32,320 bases of DNA from Comamonadaceae bacterium (GCA_947447355.1 CANFJF010000042.1:1-32320); one strand, 5' to 3'. Counted from the stretch's first letter, positions 15,135 through 23,976 are shown. The notes: a model not told the origin generated them from the sequence alone. Translations and numbers: made by a program.

Positions 15135-16376
15135 CTATTGCCCCCACAAAGTTGAAAGTGGAGCGGCCCAGATGCCATCGCCTAAGGGCATCGTCTCGTC
15201 GCCGTCGTACAGCAGAATCCCCATCTTGAACTGAGCACCGGCCAGGCTGGCCAATTTTCTCAGCCCGCGCAGATCACTTTGCTTGACCGTGGCGGCGGCC
15301 TTGACCTCGACCCCCACCAGGTGTCCGGCGGCGTTCTCGATCACCACGTCGACCTCGTACTTGTCCGCATCCCGGTAGTACATCAGACGGTAGTCACCTG
15401 CCGATGTGGTGGTGTGTTTGAGCAACTCCCCAAAAACGAATGTTTCCAGCACATTGCCGAAACGGGTGCGATCTTGCAGGACTTCCTCTGTGCTCAGATC
15501 CAGCAAGGTGGCCAGCAAGCCGGAGTCGATGAACTGCAATTTGGGTGTTTTGACGACGCGATTGAGGCGGTTCCGCGCCCAGACGTCAACGCGCTTGAGT
15601 AAATACATCTGCTCAAAGACGCTGATGTAACGTGACGCTGTCTTGCCATCCAGGCCGACCTGCCCACCCAGTTTGGTGTAGTTGCACATCAGACCTGCGG
15701 TCTGTGCCAGGGCGCTTAAAAAGCGCGGCAATTGGTCTAGTTTTTCTATACCGGCTATGTCGCGCACATCACGCTGGATGATGGCGTCCAAGTACTGCCG
15801 CGCCCAGGTGCTTCGGCGCTTAGCCGATGCGCGGGAAATCGCTTCGGGATAGCCGCCGCGCAGCACACGCTCAACCAGAAGCTGACCCAGGGCCGGAGCG
15901 ACTGACTTCAAAATCTGCCCTGAGAACACGCTGTCGATCCAGTTCGCCGAACGCCCTTCAATTTCGCTTTGCGACAAGGGGAGCAGTGACAGCGTTTCCA
16001 TGCGGCCAGCCAAGGAGTCGGCCACAGTGGGTAAGGCCATGAGGTTGGCCGATCCAGTCAGCAGAAAACGTCCTGGGCGACGGTCTTCGTCAACACTTTT
16101 CTTGATGGCCAGCAGTAACTGCGGGGCCCGCTGAATTTCGTCAATGACGGCGCGGTCCAAGCTGCGAATCATGCCCACAGGGTCTTCGCGTGCAGACAGC
16201 AATGTGAGTTCATCATCAAGGGTCAGGTAGCGTAGCCCGTTGGCAGTTGCTATTTGCCTCACGAGTGTGGTTTTGCCTGCTTGGCGAGGGCCCGCAAGGA
16301 GAACAACCGGTGTGTCTTGCAGGGCCTCGGCAAGGCGAGGCTCGATCCGACGGGCGAAGAGTGCGGGCGTAACCAT
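15135..16376 (-). CDS. AAA ATPase with DUF4143 domain
   Basis: A 413-residue protein of the AAA_14/DUF4143 family, common in prokaryotic accessory regions and with no settled function. The N-terminal ATPase has Walker A LLAGPRQAGKTTLVRQI, Walker B RAVIDEIQRAPQLLLAI and sensor RFLLTGSANLMAL. The central helical part has YLDAIIQRDVRDI, NYTKLGGQVGLDGKTASRYI and LQFIDSGLLATLL. The C-terminal YEVDVVIE...GVEVKAA resembles a PD-(D/E)xK nuclease-like fold. It is the only minus-strand gene in the polysaccharide region and is bracketed by two fragments of the sugar-transferase gene, so it arrived as an insertion. A pair of near-palindromes lies just upstream. Confidence 0.88.
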   Translation of the reverse strand: MVTPALFARRIEPRLAEALQDTPVVLLAGPRQAGKTTLVRQIATANGLRYLTLDDELTLLSAREDPVGMIRSLDRAVIDEIQRAPQLLLAIKKSVDEDRRPGRFLLTGSANLMALPTVADSLAGRMETLSLLPLSQSEIEGRSANWIDSVFSGQILKSVAPALGQLLVERVLRGGYPEAISRASAKRRSTWARQYLDAIIQRDVRDIAGIEKLDQLPRFLSALAQTAGLMCNYTKLGGQVGLDGKTASRYISVFEQMYLLKRVDVWARNRLNRVVKTPKLQFIDSGLLATLLDLSTEEVLQDRTRFGNVLETFVFGELLKHTTTSAGDYRLMYYRDADKYEVDVVIENAAGHLVGVEVKAAATVKQSDLRGLRKLASLAGAQFKMGILLYDGDETMPLGDGIWAAPLSTLWGQ

Positions 16377-16389
16377 TCGGCCATGGTAT

Positions 16390-16426
16390 CGTAAATTACG
16401 GAATTATTAGCCGTAAATTGCGGAAT
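16390..16426 (-). promoter_or_regulatory. Paired near-palindromic operator upstream of the DUF4143 ATPase
   Basis: Two copies of CGTAAATTACGGAAT / CGTAAATTGCGGAAT, 22 bp apart (two helical turns), start 14 bp before the ATPase ATG. The first is a CGTAA-N-TTACG palindrome and the second has one mismatch. The arrangement fits binding of a dimeric regulator on one DNA face, possibly the ATPase product itself. Confidence 0.5.
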
Positions 16427-16443
16427 GAACACCTGGTAAATTG

Positions 16444-16554
16444 GCGGTCAAACTGAATATCGCCTATATTCAGTGACAGTCGCTGAGCTTTGACGTTCGT
16501 ATTTTGTGGCTGACACTCGTGAAGGTCATAAAGCGGGACGGGGTGTCGCATTGA
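16444..16554 (+). pseudogene. Remnant of a sugar-transferase gene, 3' end (diverged)
   Basis: Codon by codon this aligns with residues 151-186 of the transferase at 12971. It reads VKLNIAYIQ, a TGA stop (16474-16476) in place of Arg, then QSLSFDVRILWLTLVKVIKR and DGVSH with the same terminal TGA. The intact gene reads VKLDVAYLQRQSLSFDVRI. Several silent and conservative changes make it a more distant copy than the fragment at 15057. It lies directly before wbpM and may be the tail of the transferase that originally adjoined it. Confidence 0.85.
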
Positions 16555-16563
16555 TTTCAAATC

Positions 16564-16580
16564 GTCTTGTTGATCAAGAC
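16564..16580 (+). promoter_or_regulatory. Inverted repeat in the wbpM leader
   Basis: GTCTTG-TTGAT-CAAGAC, a 6-bp-arm palindrome 28 bp before the chosen wbpM ATG. It could be an operator or a hairpin in the leader. No promoter boxes are clear. Confidence 0.3.
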
Positions 16581-16608
16581 AAACGTTAGAAAAGTTAGTC
16601 TTCAAACA

Positions 16609-18477
16609 ATGCACGCAACAATTTTGGCCTGGCCGCGTCCCGCTAAGGGCTTGACTGTCATGGCCTTGGACGTTGTTTTGTCCTTGGTCGCCACCTGGTT
16701 GGCCTATACCCTTCGGCTCGATGTTTTGAATTGGCCTCAAGGCGCGCAGTGGTGGGTGTATGGGTTGGCGCCTGTCTTGGCGCTGCCAGTGTTTATTCGC
16801 TTTGGTTTGTACCGTGCCATCTTCCGTTACACCGGGCAAGCGGCTTTGGCGGCGACTGCCAAGGCCGTTGGCGTCTATGGCGTTTTGTTGCTGTCGGTGT
16901 TGCTGTTTATGGGTTGGAATGGCGTGCCGCGCAGCTTGGGCGTATTGCAGCCCATGTTGTTTTTAATGCTGGTGGGCGGTAGCCGCGCGGTGGCTCGGTT
17001 CTGGTTGTCAGACCAAGCGCAACGCTTACAGCCGCGTGGCCGATTGTTGATTTACGGCGCTGGCACGGCAGGGGTACAAACAGCGGCGGCGATGGGTATT
17101 TCGGGGCAGTTCAAACTGTTGGGCTTCATTGACGATGACCGGCAGAAGGTGGGGCGCAGCATCAACGGCGTGCGGGTTTATGCGCAATCCGAGGTGCCAG
17201 CTTTGGTCTTAAAAATGGCCGTGACGGACATATTGCTGGCCATGCCCAGCGCCACACGTGGCCGCCGTAAAGCCATCATTGACGCCTTGCGCCCCTTGCC
17301 CGTGCATATTCGCACCTTACCGGCCTTGGGTGACTTGGCCAGCGGTCGTGTCACGGTACAAGACTTCAAGGACTTGGATATTGAGGACCTGCTGGGCCGT
17401 GATCCCGTACCGCCTAATACAGAGCTACTGGCCCGTAATTTGGCCGGCAAGGTGGTGTTGGTGAGCGGCGCGGGCGGCAGTATTGGGAGCGAGTTGTGTC
17501 GGCAGATCTTGGCCGAAAAACCGCGCCAGCTGCTGCTGCTAGACCACAACGAGTTTGGGCTTTACAGCATTCACCAAGAGTTGCACGGGCTCTGCGTAGC
17601 CGGCAATTTAGCCGTCGAGGTGCATCCTTTGCTAGGCAGCGTGGCGCATGTGCAGCGACTGCAAGATATTTGCGGCGCTTACCGGCCCAACGTGGTGTAT
17701 CACGCAGCCGCCTACAAGCATGTGCCGTTGGTTGAGAGCAATCCGGCGGAGGGCGTTTTCAACAACGTTTTTGGCACGCTGAACATGGCGTTGGCTGCGC
17801 GTGCCTGCGGGGCATCGCATTTTGTCTTGGTGTCAACCGACAAAGCCGTGCGTCCGACCAATGTCATGGGCGCCACCAAACGCATGGCCGAGTTGGTACT
17901 GCAAAGTTTGGCTCAACAACCCAGTGATGCACCCACGACGTTTTGCATGGTGCGCTTTGGCAATGTGCTGGGCTCCAGCGGCAGCGTGGTGCCGCTGTTT
18001 CGCCAGCAGTTGGCGCATGGTGGGCCCCTCACCGTGACGCACGCAGAAGTGACGCGTTACTTCATGACCATTCCTGAGGCCGCGCAGCTGGTGTTGCAAG
18101 CCGGTGCCATGGCCACCGGCGGCGATGTGTTTGTGCTCGACATGGGGGAGCCGGTGAAGATACTCGACTTGGCTCAGCGCATGGTCGAACTCTCCGGCCT
18201 GCGCGTGCGCAATGCAGCCCAACCCGATGGCGATATTGAGATTGTGGTGACGGGTTTGCGACCGGGTGAAAAGCTCTATGAAGAGTTACTCATCGGCGAC
18301 AACCCAACGCCCACTGTGCATCCGCGCATCATGAAGGCGCATGAGGATTACTTGCGTTGGGAAGACCTGTCACTGCAACTCAGCACACTCAAAACAGCGG
18401 CGGCAGACGACGACGTCGACGCCATGAAAGCTGTGTTGACAGTCTGTGTTCAGGGCTATGGGCCTGCGCTGGTGTGA
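16609..18477 (+). CDS. wbpM: WbpM-like membrane UDP-N-acetylhexosamine 4,6-dehydratase
   Basis: A protein of about 622 residues of the WbpM/CapD/FlaA1-related class, predicted to make UDP-2-acetamido-2,6-dideoxy-4-hexulose from UDP-GlcNAc. Four hydrophobic helices occupy about residues 12-125. A CoA-binding-like Rossmann domain follows (LLIYGAGTAGVQTAAAMG). The catalytic SDR domain begins VLVSGAGGSIGSELCRQI (about residue 283), and STDKAVRPTNVMGATKRMAE supplies the Met-Lys variant of the Tyr-Lys pair that is typical of long WbpM proteins. GLRPGEKLYEELL lies near the end. The ATG at 16609 is preferred to TTG at 16567, which falls within an inverted repeat. In related clusters this gene directly follows the initiating transferase. 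Here about 3 kb of accessory genes intervene. Confidence 0.9.
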   Translation: MHATILAWPRPAKGLTVMALDVVLSLVATWLAYTLRLDVLNWPQGAQWWVYGLAPVLALPVFIRFGLYRAIFRYTGQAALAATAKAVGVYGVLLLSVLLFMGWNGVPRSLGVLQPMLFLMLVGGSRAVARFWLSDQAQRLQPRGRLLIYGAGTAGVQTAAAMGISGQFKLLGFIDDDRQKVGRSINGVRVYAQSEVPALVLKMAVTDILLAMPSATRGRRKAIIDALRPLPVHIRTLPALGDLASGRVTVQDFKDLDIEDLLGRDPVPPNTELLARNLAGKVVLVSGAGGSIGSELCRQILAEKPRQLLLLDHNEFGLYSIHQELHGLCVAGNLAVEVHPLLGSVAHVQRLQDICGAYRPNVVYHAAAYKHVPLVESNPAEGVFNNVFGTLNMALAARACGASHFVLVSTDKAVRPTNVMGATKRMAELVLQSLAQQPSDAPTTFCMVRFGNVLGSSGSVVPLFRQQLAHGGPLTVTHAEVTRYFMTIPEAAQLVLQAGAMATGGDVFVLDMGEPVKILDLAQRMVELSGLRVRNAAQPDGDIEIVVTGLRPGEKLYEELLIGDNPTPTVHPRIMKAHEDYLRWEDLSLQLSTLKTAAADDDVDAMKAVLTVCVQGYGPALV

Positions 18478-18518
18478 GGCCTTGCCGGCGTGGCATCAGC
18501 TCTGCGGCACAATTCATG

Positions 18519-18532
18519 CTCAACGCGTTGAG
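18519..18532 (+). promoter_or_regulatory. 14-bp perfect palindrome upstream of argB
   Basis: CTCAACG-CGTTGAG, which extends with one bulged base to TCAT/ATGA on the two sides. It lies in the 86-bp gap between wbpM and argB. It could be a regulator site or a hairpin marking the end of wbpM transcription. There is no T-run, so a standard terminator is unlikely. Confidence 0.35.
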
Positions 18533-18542
18533 CGATGAATAA

Positions 18543-19487
<945 letters not shown>

Positions 19488-19492
19488 ACCCT

Positions 19493-20122
19493 ATGTCCGA
19501 CATTGGAGAGATCTCGCCGCGCAAGCGTCCCAAGCCCGGTGAGCGTCGCGTGCAAATCTTGCAGGCGCTGGCCAGTATGCTGGAGCAGCCAGGTGCTGAG
19601 CGGATCACTACCTCGGGGCTGGCGGCCAAACTGGATGTGAGCGAGGCCGCGCTGTACCGTCACTTCGCCAGCAAGGCGCAGATGTTTGAAGGCCTGATCG
19701 AGTTCATTGAGCAGTCGGTTTTCACGCTGGTGAACCAAATCATTGAACGCGAAACCGTGCATGCCGTGCGCGTTCGCAAGCTGGTGACCATGGTCTTGCA
19801 GTTCGCTGAAAAAAATCCGGGCATGACGCGTGTCATGGCCGGTGACGCGCTGGTCTTTGAAAACGAGCGCCTGCAAGATCGCATGAACCAGTTCTTTGAC
19901 AAGCTGGAAAGCACCCTCAAGCAAAGCCTGCGCGAAGCTGCTGTGTTGGACAACGCTGCAACGCCGACGGTCGATGCGCAAGTGCGTGCCTCCGTTGTCA
20001 CGGCCTTCATGATCGGTCGGCTGCAGCGCTTTTCTCGCTCTGGCTTCAAGCGCTTGCCCACAGAGCATCTTGAAGCGAGCATGGCGCTGGTATTGACTGC
20101 AGTCGAGCCGCTCGACGTCTAG
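19493..20122 (+). CDS. slmA: Nucleoid occlusion factor SlmA (TetR family)
   Basis: A 209-residue TetR-fold DNA-binding protein that, in its characterised relatives, binds chromosomal sites and blocks FtsZ assembly over the nucleoid. RRVQILQALASMLEQPGAER and ITTSGLAAKLDVSEAALYRH form the helix-turn-helix, and SKAQMFEGLIEFIEQSVFTL follows as in E. coli SlmA. The C-terminal NPGMTRVMAGDALVFENERL and NQFFDKLESTLKQSLRE continue the match. The position directly after argB agrees. Family assignment is strong, and the cell-division role in this organism is by homology. Confidence 0.85.
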   Translation: MSDIGEISPRKRPKPGERRVQILQALASMLEQPGAERITTSGLAAKLDVSEAALYRHFASKAQMFEGLIEFIEQSVFTLVNQIIERETVHAVRVRKLVTMVLQFAEKNPGMTRVMAGDALVFENERLQDRMNQFFDKLESTLKQSLREAAVLDNAATPTVDAQVRASVVTAFMIGRLQRFSRSGFKRLPTEHLEASMALVLTAVEPLDV

Positions 20123-20155
20123 TTTTTCGTTAACCAGAAATATAAAGGCATAGAC

Positions 20156-21004
20156 ATGAAACTCGTTCGTTATGGCAACCCTGGCAAAGAAAAACCCGGC
20201 CTCATCGATGCCGATGGCAAGCTGCGTGACCTGAGCGGCGTCATCAAAGACATCGGTCCTGAGCAACTCGGTGATGCCGCGATGGCCAAGCTGCGTCGCC
20301 TGAAAACTGCGAATCTGCCATTGGTTCGTGGCAAGCCGCGCATGGGTTGCCCGGTCACCGGTGTGGGCAAGTTCGTCGCCATTGGCCTGAACTATGCCGA
20401 CCATGCGGCTGAGTCGGGCCTGCCTATTCCAAAAGAGCCGATTATCTTTATGAAAGTGACGTCTTGCATTCAGGGTCCTAACGATCCGGTCATGCTGCCT
20501 AAAAACTCGGTCAAGACCGACTGGGAAGTCGAGTTGGGCATCGTCATCGGCACGCGCGCACGCCACGTGTCACAAAAAGACGCGCTGACGTTTGTCGCTG
20601 GTTACTGCACCATCAACGACGTCAGCGAGCGCGAATTCCAGATCGAGCGCGGCGGTACATGGGACAAGGGCAAGTGCTGCGACACCTTTGGCCCGATCGG
20701 CCCTTGGCTGGTCACCCGTGACGACGTGCCGAATCCGCAAAAGTTGGACATGTGGTTAGACGTCAACGGCAAGCGCATGCAAAACGGTTCGACCAAGACC
20801 ATGATCTTCAGTGTCGCCAAGATCGTCAGCTACGTCAGCCAGTTCATGACGCTCGAGCCCGGCGATGTCATCTGCACCGGCACGCCACCCGGCGTTGGCA
20901 TGGGCATGAAGCCACCAACGTTCCTGAAAAAGGGCGACGTGGTGACGCTCGGCATCCAGGGCTTGGGCGAACAAAGCCAGACCATCGTCCCGTTCAAACT
21001 TTGA
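20156..21004 (+). CDS. Fumarylacetoacetate hydrolase family protein
   Basis: A 282-residue FAH-superfamily enzyme of the group often called ureidoglycolate lyase or 2-hydroxyhepta-2,4-diene-1,7-dioate isomerase-like. It hydrolyses or isomerises acylpyruvate-type compounds using a divalent metal. FVAIGLNYADHAAESGLPIP, EPIIFMKVTSCIQGPNDPV, the metal-ligand pattern DWEVELGIVIG with Glu-x-Glu, AGYCTINDVSEREFQIERGG, and ICTGTPPGVGMGMKPP are all visible. True substrate cannot be fixed from sequence. It is followed by an array of REP-like repeats. Confidence 0.88.
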   Translation: MKLVRYGNPGKEKPGLIDADGKLRDLSGVIKDIGPEQLGDAAMAKLRRLKTANLPLVRGKPRMGCPVTGVGKFVAIGLNYADHAAESGLPIPKEPIIFMKVTSCIQGPNDPVMLPKNSVKTDWEVELGIVIGTRARHVSQKDALTFVAGYCTINDVSEREFQIERGGTWDKGKCCDTFGPIGPWLVTRDDVPNPQKLDMWLDVNGKRMQNGSTKTMIFSVAKIVSYVSQFMTLEPGDVICTGTPPGVGMGMKPPTFLKKGDVVTLGIQGLGEQSQTIVPFKL

Positions 21005-21020
21005 TTGCTTGAAGGCAGGG

Positions 21021-21299
21021 GGATCGGCCAGAGGGCTGGCCTCCTACGGGGGTATGTGGGTTTGTGTTCGTAGGAGCCGAGCCCTCTCGGCGATTCTTGG
21101 CGAGGCGACGGTGCTGCCGTCATCGAAAGAATCGGCCAGGGGCAGGGGATCGGCCAGAGGGCTGGCCTCCTACGGGGGTATGTGGGTTTGTGTTTGTAGG
21201 AGCCGAGCCCTCTCGGCGATTCTTGGCGGGGCGACGGTGCCGCCGTCATCGAAAGAATCGGCCAGGGGCAGGGGATCGGCCAGAGGGCTGGCCTCCTAC
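21021..21299 (+). repeat. 126-bp tandem array of paired REP-like elements
   Basis: Two full 126-bp units (21021-21146, 21147-21272) and a 27-bp partial third (21273-21299), nearly identical. Each unit holds two GTAGGAGC-type REP elements in opposite orientation. One is inverted, with a GGCCAGAGGGCTGGCC hairpin. The other is direct, with GTAGGAGCCGAGCCCTCTCG. This is a BIME-like arrangement. The 389-base gap 21005-21393 consists of this array, a short spacer and the TetR operator. Open frames through it are repeat-derived and not convincing genes. Confidence 0.9.
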
Positions 21300-21368
21300 T
21301 GGGTAGGCAAGGATGGGCCGGCGGCGGGCCTTTTCATTTATAAATTTGTAGATGCTTGGATTTCCTGC

Positions 21369-21392
21369 AAAATAGCACGGTCGTTCTATTTT
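21369..21392 (+). promoter_or_regulatory. 24-bp near-perfect palindromic operator of the TetR gene
   Basis: AAAATAG-C-ACG-GT-CGT-T-CTATTTT: perfect apart from one pair. It ends one base before the ATG at 21394, so the regulator probably binds here and shuts off its own gene, as TetR proteins usually do. Because it abuts 21394, either the message has a very short leader or translation begins at the in-frame ATG at 21406. Confidence 0.65.
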
Positions 21393-21393
21393 T

Positions 21394-22062
21394 ATGGAAA
21401 TCGCCATGCCTGTCAGTCGCAATCAGCCCAAGCTTCTGCCGAAGCCACAGCCCATGAGGACGCTCACGAGTCCACAAAAAGGTCAGCAGACGAAGGCCGC
21501 CATTGTGGATACAGCCCTCGGCTTGGCTGCGCAGATCGGCCTGGAGGGCCTGAGCATCGGTGTCGTGGCGGACGCGATGCAGATGAGCAAGTCTGGCGTG
21601 TTCGCCCACTTTGGTTCGCGTGAAGAACTCCAAATATCGGTCGTCCGCGACTACTTCAGGCGCTTCGACGAAGAGGTTTTCCAACCCGCTCTGAGCGAGC
21701 CAAGGGGCTTGCCCCGCGTGCGTGCGCTGTTTGCCAACTGGATGAAGCGGGTCGCGGTAGAGCTCAAGTCGGGCTGCATCTTTATCAGCGGTGCGGTTGA
21801 GTTTGATGACCGTCCGGGCCCCGTGCGCGATGCGCTGGCATCGTCAGTGCAAACTTGGATGAGCGCTTTGCGCCGGTCTGTGGTGTTGGCCCGCGAGGCG
21901 GGCCACTTGCGTGCAGAAGCCGACGAGCAGCAGATCGTTTTTGAAATTCATGGCCTGATCTTGGCCTTGCATTACGAGACGCGCTTTTTAAAAACCCCTG
22001 GCTCTCTACAACGAGCGTTGCTGGGCTTCGAAGAGATCTTGGCGCGCTACCGCAGCACCTAA
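21394..22062 (+). CDS. TetR/AcrR-family transcriptional regulator
   Basis: A regulator of up to 222 residues. The helix-turn-helix region is KAAIVDTALGLAAQIGLEGL, SIGVVADAMQMSKSGVFAHF and GSREELQISVVRDYF (about residues 33-88), followed by a helical ligand-binding domain of the type with GCIFISGAVEFDDRPGPVRD. It lies directly upstream of acyl-CoA dehydrogenase and enoyl-CoA hydratase genes on the same strand, so an acyl-CoA or fatty-acid-related ligand is likely by context. A palindrome touches the start codon. An ATG at 21406 (MPVSRNQ) is the alternative start. Confidence 0.85.
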   Translation: MEIAMPVSRNQPKLLPKPQPMRTLTSPQKGQQTKAAIVDTALGLAAQIGLEGLSIGVVADAMQMSKSGVFAHFGSREELQISVVRDYFRRFDEEVFQPALSEPRGLPRVRALFANWMKRVAVELKSGCIFISGAVEFDDRPGPVRDALASSVQTWMSALRRSVVLAREAGHLRAEADEQQIVFEIHGLILALHYETRFLKTPGSLQRALLGFEEILARYRST

Positions 22063-22102
22063 AGCGCCGATTCATCCTCACCCAATTTCACAAGGATTCA
22101 AC

Positions 22103-23899
22103 ATGCCCCAGTACAACCCACCTTTGCGTGATATGCAGTTTGTCATGCATGAAGTTTTCAATTTCGCCGACGAATTCAAAGCCATGCCTCAACACGCCGA
22201 AGTTGATGCAGAGACCATGAACGCCGTGCTGGAAGAAGCAGGAAAATTTGCCACCGAAGTGACTTTTCCGCTGAACATCAGTGGCGACACCGAAGGCTGC
22301 CAGCTCGACATCACCTCGCACGAAGTGACGGTGCCGGCGGGCTTCAAGCAGGCATACCAGCAGTATGTTGCGGGTGGCTGGGCGGCCTTGTCGTGTGACC
22401 CGGTGTACGGCGGTCAAGGCTTGCCTTTTGCGTTAAACCAGTGCTTGTATGAAATGCTCAACTCAGCGAATCAAGCGTGGGCCATGTACCCGGGCCTGTC
22501 GCATGGTGCCTACGAAGCGCTGCACGCACACGGCACAGAGGCACAGAAAAAGCGCTACCTGCCCAAGCTCACCAGCGGCGAATGGACCGGCACCATGTGC
22601 CTGACCGAATCGCATTGCGGTACCGACCTCGGTCTCTTGCGAACCAAAGCCGAACCACAGCCTGACGGCAGCTACGCGCTCACGGGCAACAAGATTTTCA
22701 TCAGCGCAGGCGAACACGACATGGCGGCCAACATCGTGCACCTGGTGTTGGCGCGGCTGCCCGATGCCCCCGCAGGCAGCAAAGGCATCAGCCTGTTTGC
22801 AGTGCCTAAGTTCAACATCAACACCGATGGCTCACTCGGTTCGCGAAATGGTATTTTTTGCGGTGGCTTGGAACACAAGATGGGCATTCACGGCAACGCC
22901 ACTTGCCAGATGGTGCTTGACGGCGCCTTTGGCACCCTGGTGGGCGCACCGCACAAAGGGTTGGCGGCGATGTTCGTGATGATGAATGCAGCGCGCTTAG
23001 GCGTTGGCAATCAGTCGCTGGGTTTGACGGAAGTGGCCTTTCAAAATGCGCTCGCTTACGCCAAAGACCGGCTGCAGATGCGCTCGCTGTCCGGTGCCAA
23101 AGCGCCCTACAAAGCGGCCGATCCGATCATCGTTCACCCGGACGTGCGCAAGATGCTGCTCACCGCCAAGGCCTATGCCGAAGGCGGCCGTGCACTGGCC
23201 TTGTACTGCACGCTGCTGCTCGACAAGGAACGGCATCACCCCGATGCCAGCGTGCGCCAGGAATCGGCCGAAATGGTCGCGCTGCTGACGCCCATCGTCA
23301 AAGCCTTCCTGACCGACAACGGCCACATCTCAACGAATGCCTGCTTGCAGGTTTTTGGTGGCCATGGCTTTATCAAAGAATGGGGCATGGAGCAGTACGC
23401 CCGCGACAACCGCATCAACATGATTTACGAAGGCACCAACACCATCCAGTCGCTGGACTTGCTGGGCCGCAAGGTGCTGGCCAACAACGGCGAAACGCTG
23501 AAAAAATTCGGTCAACTGGTGCGTGCGCTGGTGACTGAAGAGGCTGCGAATCCTGACATGGCTGAGTTCATCAAACCATTGGCTGACTTGGGTCAGCAGA
23601 TGACCGCCTTCACCACCGAGATCGGCATGCGGGCAACGCAAGACGCCGACGAAATGGGCGCTGCGGCTGTCGACTATTTGCGGGTTGCCGGGCATCTGGT
23701 GTTCAGCTATTTCTGGGCCCGCATGGCGCAAGTCGCCCAGCGTGAAATTGACGCTGGTAACCGCGACAAGTTTTATGTCGCCAAGCTGCAAACCGCGCGC
23801 TTTTACTTTGCCAAACTGCTGCCAGAAACTGCGACGCTCATGCGCACTGCACGCGCTGGCAGCGCAACGTTGATGGACACTGACGCAGCGCTGGCCTGA
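22103..23899 (+). CDS. Acyl-CoA dehydrogenase (long, FadE/DmdC-type with C-terminal extension)
   Basis: A 598-residue FAD enzyme that introduces a trans-2 double bond into acyl-CoA. It begins MPQYNPPLRDMQFVMHEVFN and contains the usual GTMCLTESHCGTDLGLLRTK flavin segment, GNKIFISAGEHDM, GGLEHKMGIHGNATCQMVLD, and the C-terminal-domain motifs FGGHGFIKEWGMEQYARDNR then IYEGTNTIQSLDLLGRK. The glutamate of YEGTN is the catalytic base position in this subgroup. The length and N-terminus fit the group that includes 3-methylmercaptopropionyl-CoA dehydrogenase (DmdC) and similar enzymes; chain-length preference is unknown. AAGGA precedes the ATG by 7-8 nt. Confidence 0.92.
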   Translation: MPQYNPPLRDMQFVMHEVFNFADEFKAMPQHAEVDAETMNAVLEEAGKFATEVTFPLNISGDTEGCQLDITSHEVTVPAGFKQAYQQYVAGGWAALSCDPVYGGQGLPFALNQCLYEMLNSANQAWAMYPGLSHGAYEALHAHGTEAQKKRYLPKLTSGEWTGTMCLTESHCGTDLGLLRTKAEPQPDGSYALTGNKIFISAGEHDMAANIVHLVLARLPDAPAGSKGISLFAVPKFNINTDGSLGSRNGIFCGGLEHKMGIHGNATCQMVLDGAFGTLVGAPHKGLAAMFVMMNAARLGVGNQSLGLTEVAFQNALAYAKDRLQMRSLSGAKAPYKAADPIIVHPDVRKMLLTAKAYAEGGRALALYCTLLLDKERHHPDASVRQESAEMVALLTPIVKAFLTDNGHISTNACLQVFGGHGFIKEWGMEQYARDNRINMIYEGTNTIQSLDLLGRKVLANNGETLKKFGQLVRALVTEEAANPDMAEFIKPLADLGQQMTAFTTEIGMRATQDADEMGAAAVDYLRVAGHLVFSYFWARMAQVAQREIDAGNRDKFYVAKLQTARFYFAKLLPETATLMRTARAGSATLMDTDAALA

Positions 23900-23976
23900 C
23901 CAGGGCTGGCGACTCAAGCCGCCTCGCCGCCATCCTTGTTTAAGATGGCAACGCACAACTTTCAAAAAACCAGACC

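Noticed and set aside
21021..21299. Possible CRISPR array
   Set aside because: The units are near-identical over their whole 126 bp with no variable spacers, and no cas gene is present. The same reasoning rules out the 104-bp array.
21009..21623. Open frame of 204 codons through the REP array
   Set aside because: It is composed of repeated translated REP units and then runs out of frame into the TetR gene. Tandem repeats with a period divisible by three stay open by default.
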